Shown here in pieces: positions 1-6,950 of a stretch of 44,902 nucleotides of DNA (the first letter of the stretch is position 1; each line of letters starts with the position of its first letter). Both the position numbers and the translations under genes were made by a program. The DNA is taken from positions 1 to 44,902 of the forward strand of contig WRBI01000016.1 of NCBI GenBank assembly GCA_009784625.1, given 5' to 3'. The DNA comes from Oscillospiraceae bacterium (GTDB lineage Bacteria > Bacillota > Clostridia > Oscillospirales > Ruminococcaceae). The notes under the pieces are model-generated. The model did not search any database and was not told the origin of the DNA. It was given only the letters and a program-made list of their open reading frames with translations.

Positions 1-86
1 ACTTCCAGGTTGCTCATTTCCGATTTCCGGCGCTGTATTGGGAATATCTCTGCTATTTCTCTGTAATCCTCTTCTCTTAGTTTCAT
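1..86 (-). CDS. IS5-family-like transposase, N-terminal fragment cut by window edge
   Basis: An ATG at 84-86 on the minus strand opens a frame that runs off the left edge. The 28 visible residues begin MKLREEDYREIAEIFP and continue with IQRRKSEMSNLEV. This resembles the start of IS5-group transposases, where an 'I..l.PvqR....isNl..LnAil' segment precedes the DDE catalytic domain. The catalytic part lies outside the window, so activity cannot be judged. The sequence between this start and the neighbouring gene's stop (87-131) should hold the element's terminal inverted repeat. The insertion sits directly behind the stop codon of the cysteine-rich gene at 132. The family call is by resemblance only. 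Confidence 0.5.
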   Translation of the reverse strand, partial: MKLREEDYREIAEIFPIQRRKSEMSNLE

Positions 87-131
87 ATCGCTATTATATC
101 AGTTAATGTCAACAGACTCTAGCGTGTTGCC
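87..131. repeat. probable outer end of the IS element
   Basis: This short gap between the transposase start and the neighbouring stop codon contains TTGACA and TATAAT boxes on the minus strand separated by only 8 nt, which is too close for a normal promoter. It should contain the terminal inverted repeat of the IS. The other end lies outside the window, so the boundary and any target duplication cannot be read. Confidence 0.3.
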
Positions 132-605
132 TTAGCGGTATAGAAAGAACCCGTCAAAAACCAGGCGGTTGACCAAGGTGGTGCCGGTTGTTACAAAATC
201 CGCGCCGTAATCACTGTTGGGGGCATAGACAAAGATTTCTGTCGAAGTCTTGTCACGGCCCGCCACAACACTGGCGTGTACCCGGAACGATGCGCCCACA
301 GGTACACCATATTCCCCGGGGTCTATTGTTCTGTCCGCGTCGAGTGTAATGTCACCGGTACTTCTTGTGCGAATTTCTCTCCCCTGTGAATCCCGGTAGA
401 TAAATTGCATCCGGACAACAAACCAGCCCCGATTTAACATTCTTACCCTGCTAACCGAAAAATCTGCCCCGACGTTATGGTCTTCATCTTCGGGGCAATC
501 GGGCTGATCTTTACATCTGCAAGGGTCACACAGTCTAGGCTGGCAACAGCAGCAATCTATACAACAGCAAATACAGCAGCATCTATTCTCAAAATTAAAA
601 CTCAT
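132..605 (-). CDS. cysteine-rich hypothetical protein
   Basis: The product is 157 aa and its function is not recognised. I chose the ATG at 603-605 because AGGAGG lies 9 nt upstream (around 615-620); the frame is open further upstream but has no such site there. Residues 9-32 are extremely cysteine-rich (runs such as CCCICCC and CCCC), which suggests a metal-binding or disulfide-linked segment. The remaining ~120 residues are polar and beta-rich, without membrane segments or a signal peptide, and may form a single beta-sandwich. The run of Cys in a spore former is compatible with a cross-linked coat or surface protein, but that is only inference. An IS lies directly downstream and a MITE-like element upstream. 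Confidence 0.6.
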   Translation of the reverse strand: MSFNFENRCCCICCCIDCCCCQPRLCDPCRCKDQPDCPEDEDHNVGADFSVSRVRMLNRGWFVVRMQFIYRDSQGREIRTRSTGDITLDADRTIDPGEYGVPVGASFRVHASVVAGRDKTSTEIFVYAPNSDYGADFVTTGTTLVNRLVFDGFFLYR

Positions 606-689
606 TTCTCTATCGCCTCCTGCTTGTCTGATGCGGGAAACTCCCGTATGACAATATATTTTCAGGAGGGCGATGGTGTTACGAAGTGC

Positions 690-836
690 AATTAACAATT
701 AATAATTAACAATGAACAATGAAAGTATCGCTAAGTCCGTACCGGACTACCGTTGGCTCTGCGATGATTTTAAATCTCGCGAAGCGATTGCTTTTGCCCT
801 TAATTGTTCATTGTTCATTGTTAACTGTTCATTAAA
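690..836. repeat. MITE-like palindromic element, copy 1
   Basis: This non-coding element has arms built from repeats of a short AT-rich word: AATTAACAATGAACAATG at the left and its complement at the right (800-836). Inside it is a 6-bp hairpin, AGTCCG-TAC-CGGACT (734-748), then a core TTTAAATC.TCGCG.AGCGAT near 769-788. The element at 42412-42511 has the same layout, the same TAC hairpin loop and the same core. It has no coding capacity. Confidence 0.65.
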
Positions 837-844
837 ACAAAAGC

Positions 845-878
845 CCCCGCAGGTATAAGGAGAACCTGCGGGGTTTTT
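845..878 (-). terminator. bidirectional intrinsic terminator
   Basis: A perfect 10-bp stem, CCCCGCAGGT (845-854) with ACCTGCGGGG (864-873), is followed by five T on the plus strand and a T-rich tract on the minus strand. It lies about 65 nt past the stop of the surface-protein gene and probably ends its transcript. Confidence 0.75.
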
Positions 879-938
879 CGCGGATGGAGGCCGCTAGCTT
901 TTGTTTATCACAGCGCGTTTGCGCTTAGTGAGTGGAAA

Positions 939-2798
939 TTAACGGCCTGTGCCGGGGTTGAAGTTGGCGTTCGGAGGTGCAACGTCGCCGCCTGTGCCAG
1001 GTACGCCGTCGAAGCCATCATCGTTGTTGTCTTCTACGGGAGCGTCAGTACCGCCATCAGCTGCGCCGCCCAGGTTGATCAGGCTGCGGGCCAGGAAGTA
1101 GTACTCGCTCATGGGCAGGCTTCTGTCGTCGGTTGTGCCGAGCAGGGCGCGGTTCGGGCCGCCGAATACGAACAGGGTGTCAGCAACGTCGAATCTTACG
1201 TCGATGCCAGCAGCGCCCCAACCGGTAGAGGTGTGTACGCGGATAACATCGATCAGGTCTCTGTGCTCGCGGAACAGTTCGGTGAACACGTCATCATGGG
1301 TAGCAAGCTCTGTAGCAATGTACAGCTCTTGGCCACTGGTGATGTTTCTGGTCACGTACATGTTGTTGCCAGCGTAGATCTCAAGGCCGCGGATTGTGCC
1401 GTCGGCAGTGATGAATTGTTGGTGGCTGGGGTCGATGAATTCTTGGTCATCCCAAACTTCGATCTCTTCGTTGGCAACGGTCAGCCATGCGCGGCCCATG
1501 CGGGCAGTCGAAGCGCCGGTAACGGCCAAGGACAGGTCGAATTCTACATCGTTGTCGCCTGTGCGGGTAAGGAACTCAACACTGCGAACTTGGATGCGGG
1601 TGGTGTTGTTGTTGTGGAAGTGGAATCTTACGTCGCGGACAACGTTGGAGAAACCAACGGTGCGGGTGGTGCGGAGTTGTGCGCGGTTGAAGTGCGCGCT
1701 TCTCAAAACGGTTTGGCTATTGCCGGCGGGAGGAGTGATGCTGGCGATGGTTTGGGCTTGCAGGTCAGCCCAAGTCAGGCCGCCGGTCCAGCCACTGCCA
1801 CTTTGGGTGGTCAGAGCGGTGTTGGGAACTCTCCACAGGAAGTAGTCGGGCTGCAGGAAAGCGAGGACAGCATTGCCGTCGGCGCCGGTACCGCTGTCGC
1901 CGAGGATGGTCATGCCGGAATTGTTGGTGAGCTGGCGCTCAATTTCAATTTCGCCAAAATTGGAAAGGCCGTCAACAGTCCAGTTGCTGGGGATGTTGGT
2001 AGCTGCAACAACCGCCGGCAGGGTGATTCTTGCGTAGATGGAGCCAGCGCCGATTTTAACATCGAAAGTAATTGCATTGCCGCTGGTTCTGTTGTCGGTA
2101 ACGGTCACGGCAACGGTTGTGCCGGTAAGGGTAGCGGCAACTACTACATTAGCGGGTGCGCCGGTTACAGGCAGGGCGCCGGAACCGGTCGCGCCGGCAA
2201 GGCCGGTGATGTTGAAAGAGCCTGCGCCGTTGCGTACGAACGGGGCATTTTCAGGGTATACGGTTACACCGCTCAGGTCGGCGGCGCCGCCAGTGGTGGT
2301 AACGTCTGCGAAGTCCATCGCAGTAACTGTGTGCGCGCCAGCTGTAATGTTTTCCAGCGAAGCGTGTGTGGTAGTTGCCGGCACATTAATGTCACCTGCA
2401 AAGCTGAATCCGGTTGCCGGTGTTGCGGTTGTCGCTACATTGATTTGCAGTCTTGCTACTCGATTCACGACCTCGGTCTCGGTAGCACTGGCGTCTGCGT
2501 CTATTTCATCGAAAGCAGTTAAAGTAGCGGGCATAACAACGCGCGCCTGCACACCTGCAGCGCCTGTCACATTGAATGCGTTTACCAATACTGCGTTGGC
2601 AGCAGGAGCGCCAGTTTGACGTCCAGGGGTAACCGGGGTAGCAGTAGCATTAGTTGCATCGGTCTCTGCACTTGTTTCAACAAGTGTGATGGTCACACCG
2701 GTGTCAACCCATTCGCCACGGGCTGCGTTGGCCATTGCGCTAACGCCAAGGCTAAGAACCATGACGATAGCAAGTACGAGGCTTAAAGCTTTTTTCAT
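939..2798 (-). CDS. large secreted surface protein (S-layer-like), unknown family
   Basis: The product is 619 aa. Residues 1-24 form a clear Sec signal peptide (MKKAL, a hydrophobic core, then SAMANA). The mature part is rich in Ala, Thr, Val and Gly, acidic and beta-rich, with almost no Cys or Lys, as in Gram-positive S-layer or other abundant surface proteins. No SLH domain and no sortase signal with hydrophobic tail is visible, although the protein ends in NPGTGR. A strong AAGGAGG site precedes the ATG. A consensus promoter at 3221-3249 and a leader of about 415 nt with two large hairpins suggest high expression under RNA-level control. The specific function is unknown; the S-layer idea rests on composition, size and leader. 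Confidence 0.7.
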   Translation of the reverse strand: MKKALSLVLAIVMVLSLGVSAMANAARGEWVDTGVTITLVETSAETDATNATATPVTPGRQTGAPAANAVLVNAFNVTGAAGVQARVVMPATLTAFDEIDADASATETEVVNRVARLQINVATTATPATGFSFAGDINVPATTTHASLENITAGAHTVTAMDFADVTTTGGAADLSGVTVYPENAPFVRNGAGSFNITGLAGATGSGALPVTGAPANVVVAATLTGTTVAVTVTDNRTSGNAITFDVKIGAGSIYARITLPAVVAATNIPSNWTVDGLSNFGEIEIERQLTNNSGMTILGDSGTGADGNAVLAFLQPDYFLWRVPNTALTTQSGSGWTGGLTWADLQAQTIASITPPAGNSQTVLRSAHFNRAQLRTTRTVGFSNVVRDVRFHFHNNNTTRIQVRSVEFLTRTGDNDVEFDLSLAVTGASTARMGRAWLTVANEEIEVWDDQEFIDPSHQQFITADGTIRGLEIYAGNNMYVTRNITSGQELYIATELATHDDVFTELFREHRDLIDVIRVHTSTGWGAAGIDVRFDVADTLFVFGGPNRALLGTTDDRSLPMSEYYFLARSLINLGGAADGGTDAPVEDNNDDGFDGVPGTGGDVAPPNANFNPGTGR

Positions 2799-2998
2799 AG
2801 AATTTTCTTCCTCCTTAAATTGTCGCTACTCTCTCAAGTAGTGATTTAACTGTGTCTAACGGACTAAATGCGCGGCGCGTTTGGCTGGCCGCGTTTCCCT
2901 TCCCAGAGCGGCTGACCTCCCCTCGCCTTGCAGGAAGGGAATATGTCAAGCGGCAAAAACCGCATGGCAACAACAAAATTTACGGCCAAACAACTTTA

Positions 2999-3036
2999 CC
3001 GGCATGTAACAATCTTTGTAGAATGTTACATGCCGG
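2999..3036 (-). promoter_or_regulatory. second hairpin in the surface-protein leader
   Basis: A 13-bp stem (2999-3011 with 3024-3036; arm CCGGCATGTAACA) closes a 12-nt loop. The 30 nt at 3003-3032 are the exact reverse complement of 3144-3173. In the mRNA this hairpin could therefore fold alone or pair fully with the upstream terminator-like hairpin. No T tract follows, so it is not itself a terminator. Confidence 0.65.
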
Positions 3037-3133
3037 CGAAAAGCTGATGACTATGGTGAAAATTGAAAATGTGTTAGGGGATAATTACCATAAAATCAGC
3101 GCACACTCTGCGAAGAACCTGATGATTACGCGC

Positions 3134-3176
3134 AAAAAAAGCCCATGTAACATTCTACAAAGATTGTTACATGGGC
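3134..3176 (-). terminator. terminator-like hairpin in the surface-protein leader (possible attenuator)
   Basis: Read on the minus strand, GCCCATGTAAC pairs with GTTACATGGGC (3141-3176) and the stem is followed by seven T (3134-3140). It lies about 40 nt after the predicted transcription start near 3214. It would release an RNA of about 80 nt unless read through, so it is either an attenuator of the surface-protein gene or the end of a small RNA. Confidence 0.65.
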
Positions 3177-3220
3177 TATGCGATTCAATTAGAAAATGTT
3201 GCCTTGGTCTGTGTGCGTAT

Positions 3221-3249
3221 ATATTAGCACATCGCGGGCACCCTGTCAA
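3221..3249 (-). promoter_or_regulatory. sigma-A promoter of the surface-protein gene
   Basis: On the minus strand a perfect TTGACA (3244-3249) is separated by 17 nt from TAATAT (3221-3226). The predicted start is near 3214, giving a leader of about 415 nt before the ATG at 2798. Confidence 0.7.
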
Positions 3250-3418
3250 GCGTTTTTTAATTTTCTTGTAACTTTGTTGTAATTATTTCGCCCCGCTGTT
3301 TAATAAGTGCGCGCGCGCTGTCATTTTATTGCATCGGTTTTGAAAGATTTTTTCGCGCGGGCGGGTGCTGTATATATAATGTAGGGCCGCGAGCGCAAAA
3401 TGATCGCGCCCACAAAAG

Positions 3419-3436
3419 TGTGAACGCGATCTTGGC
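3419..3436. repeat. 18-nt repeat, copy 1
   Basis: TGTGAACGCGATCTTGGC occurs here, just beyond the 3' end of tRNA-Arg, and again at 43849-43866 upstream of a coat gene. No function is recognised. Confidence 0.5.
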
Positions 3437-3453
3437 GGCGGGGCCGCCCCCGC

Positions 3454-3530
3454 TGGCACGCCCGGCGCGATTCGAACGCACGGCCTATCGCTTAGGAGGC
3501 GATCGCTCTATCCTACTGAGCTACGGGCGC
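3454..3530 (-). tRNA. tRNA-Arg (anticodon CCU)
   Basis: A 77-nt cloverleaf starts GCGCCCG at 3530 and ends with an encoded CCA at 3454-3456. The acceptor stem pairs GCGCCCG with CGGGCGT. The D-arm region is GTAGCTCAGTAGGATAGAGC. The anticodon loop CTCCTAA gives CCU, which reads AGG (Arg). The T loop is TTCGAAT within a 5-bp stem. The gene lies downstream of secG on the same strand and may be co-transcribed. Confidence 0.93.
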
Positions 3531-3596
3531 TTATTGTTTTGGGGTAAAGCAAAGCAGACCCCGCCGGTCACGGGCGGGTGTCCGCTTATCGCCGGG

Positions 3597-3848
3597 TTAG
3601 CTGTATACGCTGACCGCGTGTACAACAATGGTCACAACAAAAAGCACGGCAGCCAAAAATCTGGTAGCCTTGTACAGCATAACGTTTCGGGTACGCCCGG
3701 GGCTTTTGTTGAATTGGGTATCCGGGTCACCGCCGGTCAGGGCCGCGATGCCGCCGCCTCTGGTTCCCTCTTGCATCAGGATAAACACGCAAATGACAAC
3801 GCTCAAAAGCATGATGAGCGCGCCACCAGCAATTTCAAGTCCGCTCAT
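3597..3848 (-). CDS. secG: preprotein translocase subunit SecG
   Basis: The product is 83 aa, the usual size for SecG, the small accessory subunit of the SecYEG channel that assists SecA-driven export. There are two membrane segments (about residues 5-26 and 60-80). The linker between them is glycine-rich and contains the typical QEGTRGGGIAALTGG stretch. The ATG is preceded by an AAAGGA-type site at some distance. A promoter lies at 3909-3937 and tRNA-Arg follows downstream. The family assignment is firm from topology and the linker motif. Confidence 0.92.
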   Translation of the reverse strand: MSGLEIAGGALIMLLSVVICVFILMQEGTRGGGIAALTGGDPDTQFNKSPGRTRNVMLYKATRFLAAVLFVVTIVVHAVSVYS

Positions 3849-3884
3849 GGTATAGAATGCAGTCCTTTCTTGCGCAAGCTTACA

Positions 3885-3901
3885 CCCGCTTTTTTGGCGG
3901 G
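3885..3901 (-). promoter_or_regulatory. small hairpin in the secG leader
   Basis: CCCGC (3885-3889) and GCGGG (3897-3901) can pair around a short loop in the mRNA leader just after the predicted start. The same GGCGGG bases can alternatively pair with ACCCGCC-like sequence further upstream. No known riboswitch is recognised. Confidence 0.3.
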
Positions 3902-3908
3902 TTTTACT

Positions 3909-3937
3909 ATTTTAACACACCCGCCATTTTTTTGCAA
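3909..3937 (-). promoter_or_regulatory. probable promoter of secG
   Basis: On the minus strand TTGCAA (3932-3937) and TAAAAT (3909-3914) are separated by 17 nt. The predicted start is near 3902, about 50 nt before the secG ATG. Confidence 0.5.
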
Positions 3938-4039
3938 GAACCTGGGATCACAAACTTGCCTTTCACGGCAAATTTTTGGTCGGATAAACGCAAAGCCGGC
4001 GGGAAATCTAAATGAAACTACAGTGGGAGGAACCTCGCT

Positions 4040-4234
4040 ATGCAGAAAAAGAAAGACCCGGACGCCACACGCCAGGCCGGCAACCAAACGACCATCCGCC
4101 CGCAGGCCAATGTATCCAGTCAGTATGCCACAAACGCGGTAACCAACTACCTTAAACAAGCAGGCAAACGGCCGGCTGTTTCGGAAATCGACGTGGAGCT
4201 GGCCAGAGATTTTGACCACGAGAACCAGAAGTAG
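4040..4234 (+). CDS. small spore-associated-type protein (DUF3787-like)
   Basis: The product is 64 aa and hydrophilic, with no Cys and no membrane segment. A GGGAGGA site lies about 8 nt before the ATG. The protein is rich in Gln, Asn and Ala. Its end, VELARDFDHENQK, resembles short clostridial spore-surface proteins of the DUF3787 type, which end in a similar 'v..Ak.wvdENqK' pattern. That family link is from memory of the pattern and is tentative; a small acid-soluble spore protein is the alternative. A terminator follows at 4240-4272. Confidence 0.6.
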   Translation: MQKKKDPDATRQAGNQTTIRPQANVSSQYATNAVTNYLKQAGKRPAVSEIDVELARDFDHENQK

Positions 4235-4239
4235 CGCCG

Positions 4240-4275
4240 AAGAGGGAGCCGCGGTCGGCGGCCCCCTCTTCTTTG
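4240..4275 (+). terminator. intrinsic terminator
   Basis: GAGGGAGCCGC pairs imperfectly with GGCGGCCCCCTC, and the stem is followed by TTCTTTG. It closes the small spore-protein gene. Confidence 0.6.
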
Positions 4276-4382
4276 TACTTTCGCCTTGTTTTTTGGGTTG
4301 TCTTCTGTTATGATGAACATATACATTATATTGTGTTCCTGTGATCCGCTCGTATACGCAAGCCGCTAAAGGAGGGGTTATT

Positions 4383-6026
4383 TTGTTACCAGTTGCAATC
4401 GTAATTGCCGCAGTCGTAGTGCTTGGCGCGGGTACAGCCGTAGCCATCGGCTTAACCCGCATGAAAAGCAAAAAGAAAGAGAACGAAACCCCTGAGAAGT
4501 ACTTTAATTACGGCAAGGACGGTGACGCTCATTCGGTGAGTGAAGACCAGTCGACAGAAGAACCGCCCGAGCTGATCAACCTGGTTGACTACTACGCCGA
4601 TCTTGAAGAAGAGCCGGATGACGAAGAAGAGGTTGAGGCTCCCCCGCCGGTTTCCGAAGTGCGCGAATCCCCCGAGGTGGCCATATATGACAAGCTTTGC
4701 AATGTTAAGATCGGGCGCGGTTTCCTGCTTGACTGCCAAAACCAGCTGAACATCGGGGCCAACAATTCGACCCCTTACGCAGTTGCTTACTTTGACTTTA
4801 ACCGATTTCGCTTTGTCAACACACTCAAAGGCTTTTCAATCGGCGACTACGCCATCACCCGAATTGCGCAAGAGGCGCAGTCTACCTTCCCCTCCGGCTC
4901 GTTGATCACCCGGATATACGCCGACCACTTCGTCATCCTTTTCCCCTTTATGGATGAAGATTCGATGGAGGAGATCTTTGGCCTGCTCAAGCGGGCAACC
5001 GACCGGATCCGGGCAGACATCGGGGCCAAGCAGGGGATGCAGATCTGCATGGGGGTCGCAAAGACAACGGGCGGGGACGCGAGCTACGACATCTTTAAGC
5101 TGATCATAAAAGCCAACATCGCCCGCCACTGCAACAAGATCAACAAGAGCGAATCTTTCTCCTTTTTTGACGAGAGTATGATCACCTCGTACCTTTACGG
5201 CGAATCGTCGGTTGAGGACTACAAAGAGCTTCAGTACACCGACGACTTTGCGCTTTACTTAAAGCCACAGCTCTCGCTGAAAAATAAGCGGGTGGCCAGT
5301 TGTATCGGCGAAGCGCACTGGCCTTACGAAGAGACCAGCGACAACGGCCTGCTCCGCGACCGGGGCGGGTGTCTGTCTTCAGGCAACTTTAAAGTCGCTT
5401 ACCAGACCTGTCGGGCGGTCAGCCGCCTGCGCAAATCTGACGGCGTAGTTCTGCCCGCGATGTTCGCGCTCAGCGAGATTGACCTGCTATGCGACGACGT
5501 TGACGCGTTCTTTGCCAGATGTTTGAGCGAGTTTCAGCTGGAGGCGACTACCGTGATTGTGGTGGTCAGCCAGCACTTTATCCGGCTCAACCCCGAGATT
5601 GCCCTGCGCCAGCTTCAAAAGCTTAAGAACATCGGGCTGAAGATCGCCGTTTCCGGCTTTGAGCGAACTGTCAAAAGCTTAGACGCACTCTCAGGGTTTT
5701 CGCCTGACTTTCTAAAGTTAAACCGGAGTTTTGCGCACGAAGTTTCTAAGTGGCCTGAGCGGCAGTCAGACGTTTTGCGGGCGCTCTCTCTGGCTTCGGG
5801 CGTGGGCGCGAGCATCATATTTGAGGGTGTGGACTCAGCCAAGGATATGGGCTATTTGGCCACGAATGGCAGTGGGATGATTGAAGGCCGGTATGTGGGA
5901 CCTTCTCAGACCGCAGACGAGTTCGCCAAAGAAGTCAAGGATCTGGTCAAGACGCCATATGACCCAAATTCCACCGTCCTGCTGGACGACACAGCGCTCG
6001 GCAAAGGCAACCTGACAGTTTATTAA
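4383..6026 (+). CDS. membrane-anchored degenerate GGDEF-EAL protein
   Basis: The product is 547 aa. I chose the TTG at 4383 because AAAGGAGGGG (4368-4377) sits at correct spacing; the upstream GTG at 4341 has no such site. A membrane helix (about residues 3-26) precedes a basic patch and an acidic low-complexity linker. A GGDEF-like domain follows: FDFNRF at 137-142 matches the 'D.d.FK..N' region, but YADHF at 179-183 replaces GG(D/E)EF. The EAL-like domain has GEAHW (309-313) for the EAL segment, FLKLN (443-447) for DxLKiD and EGV (481-483), but the DDFGTG loop reads VSGFERT (423-429). Both catalytic centres look lost, so this is probably a cyclic-di-GMP receptor or scaffold rather than an enzyme. 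It is monocistronic. Confidence 0.75.
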   Translation: MLPVAIVIAAVVVLGAGTAVAIGLTRMKSKKKENETPEKYFNYGKDGDAHSVSEDQSTEEPPELINLVDYYADLEEEPDDEEEVEAPPPVSEVRESPEVAIYDKLCNVKIGRGFLLDCQNQLNIGANNSTPYAVAYFDFNRFRFVNTLKGFSIGDYAITRIAQEAQSTFPSGSLITRIYADHFVILFPFMDEDSMEEIFGLLKRATDRIRADIGAKQGMQICMGVAKTTGGDASYDIFKLIIKANIARHCNKINKSESFSFFDESMITSYLYGESSVEDYKELQYTDDFALYLKPQLSLKNKRVASCIGEAHWPYEETSDNGLLRDRGGCLSSGNFKVAYQTCRAVSRLRKSDGVVLPAMFALSEIDLLCDDVDAFFARCLSEFQLEATTVIVVVSQHFIRLNPEIALRQLQKLKNIGLKIAVSGFERTVKSLDALSGFSPDFLKLNRSFAHEVSKWPERQSDVLRALSLASGVGASIIFEGVDSAKDMGYLATNGSGMIEGRYVGPSQTADEFAKEVKDLVKTPYDPNSTVLLDDTALGKGNLTVY

Positions 6027-6037
6027 CCGCAAAATCA

Positions 6038-6075
6038 GCCGCCCCAGAGTATATAACTCCGGGGCGGCCTCGCTT
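6038..6075 (+). terminator. intrinsic terminator
   Basis: GCCGCCCC (6038-6045) pairs with GGGGCGGC (6061-6068), with an inner GAGT-ACTC stem, followed by a T-rich tract. It lies just past the GGDEF-EAL gene and between convergent genes. Confidence 0.7.
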
Positions 6076-6132
6076 TTGCTTTATATCGTTAAGCAGACCG
6101 GGCGGTAACTCGCCGGCCTGCCAAAGCGTACA

Positions 6133-6507
6133 CTACATCTTTTTAGGTACAACTTCCAGCCAGTAGCCGTCCGGGTCGGCGATAAAGTATATGCCCATCT
6201 TTTTATTCTCGTAACAAATACAGTCCATCTCTTTGTGGAGCGCGTAGGCGGCTTCAAAGTCGGCGGCCTCAAACGCGATGTGGCTCTCGTTCTCACCCAG
6301 ATCATACGGGTCGGTGCGATCGCGCAGCCATGTCAGCTCAAGCAGGTGGTCGGTCTTTCCGCCGTCCCCCATATAGATCAGGATAAAGCTGCCGTCTTCG
6401 GCTTCTTTCCGGCGGACTTCTTTAAGCCCCAGCGCCTTCTCGTAAAAGGCCACACTCCGCGCAAGGTTTAAAACGTTTATGTTGTTGTGTGCAAAGCGAA
6501 AATCCAT
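6133..6507 (-). CDS. VOC-family protein, lactoylglutathione lyase-like
   Basis: The product is 124 aa, one glyoxalase I-type (vicinal oxygen chelate) domain. It starts FRFAHNNINVLNLARSVAFY, the usual first beta strand and helix. Candidate metal ligands are the His near residue 7, the Glu in HLLELTW, the His in ESHIAF and the Glu in YWLEVVP near the C-terminus. This pattern fits glyoxalase I, which isomerises the hemithioacetal of methylglyoxal and a thiol. The substrate is unproven because the family also includes resistance and dioxygenase enzymes. AGGAGGG precedes the ATG. It stands alone on the minus strand. Confidence 0.8.
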   Translation of the reverse strand: MDFRFAHNNINVLNLARSVAFYEKALGLKEVRRKEAEDGSFILIYMGDGGKTDHLLELTWLRDRTDPYDLGENESHIAFEAADFEAAYALHKEMDCICYENKKMGIYFIADPDGYWLEVVPKKM

Positions 6508-6667
6508 GCTGTACCCTCCTGATGACCAATACCGATTGTTCTATAAGTATACAGCCTGTGCGCCGGGATTTCGATTTCAGGCCGGTTAAGATGTGGTTAC
6601 AAATTGGTTAGGGCAATTTTGTTTTTTCGGGATTTGCGCTTACACACCAATTTCCCGCCTAAGAGAC

Positions 6668-6701
6668 AACGCCCGTCGGCTTGCTACAGCCGACGGGCGT
6701 T
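6668..6701. repeat. 13-bp perfect hairpin without T tract
   Basis: AACGCCCGTCGGC (6668-6680) and GCCGACGGGCGTT (6689-6701) flank an 8-nt loop. Neither strand shows a T run afterwards. It lies downstream of the transport ATPase at the end of the minus-strand sugar operon and could stabilise its 3' end. Confidence 0.55.
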
Positions 6702-6705
6702 GCTG

Positions 6706-6840
6706 CTAAACGATAGGCGACAACTTCATAAAAACCGCAAAGCGAACCTCATCCGGACACTCACCGGAAACAACGTCCAGGAAAAGATCATGTGCATCCA
6801 ATTGCAAAAACGCAGTGAGGGTTGTCCTAATCAGCGACAT
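6706..6840 (-). other. possible small ORF or gene remnant in the 6508-6950 gap
   Basis: A 44-codon minus-strand frame starts at ATG 6838-6840 and ends at TAG 6706-6708, five bases before the hairpin at 6668-6701. Its translation (starting MSLIRTTLTAFLQLDAHDLF) looks protein-like, but no ribosome binding site precedes the ATG and no family is recognised. The open frame extends a few codons further upstream without a start, so it may be a decayed gene end. The rest of the gap between the glyoxalase-like gene and the ATPase shows nothing I can name. Confidence 0.2.
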
Positions 6841-6950
6841 CGCGACAATTTCATCGGATGAAGCGCCGCTTTAAACGTATTTTGTATTGGCGATTGCCGA
6901 CAAGCGCCTGATTTAACGGGATGTTCTCCTTTGCATTCTTGCGCATTAAA

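Noticed and set aside
1233-2522. Long plus-strand open frame (429 codons) opposite the surface protein
   Set aside because: It is a shadow of the Ala/Thr/Val-rich gene on the other strand, with no ribosome site and low-complexity composition.
2852-3271. Plus-strand frame of 139 codons in the surface-protein leader
   Set aside because: It runs through both hairpins and the promoter, has no ribosome site and resembles no protein.
3361-3395. TATAAT box on the plus strand at 3375-3380
   Set aside because: No -35 at proper distance and no plus-strand gene downstream for 650 nt.
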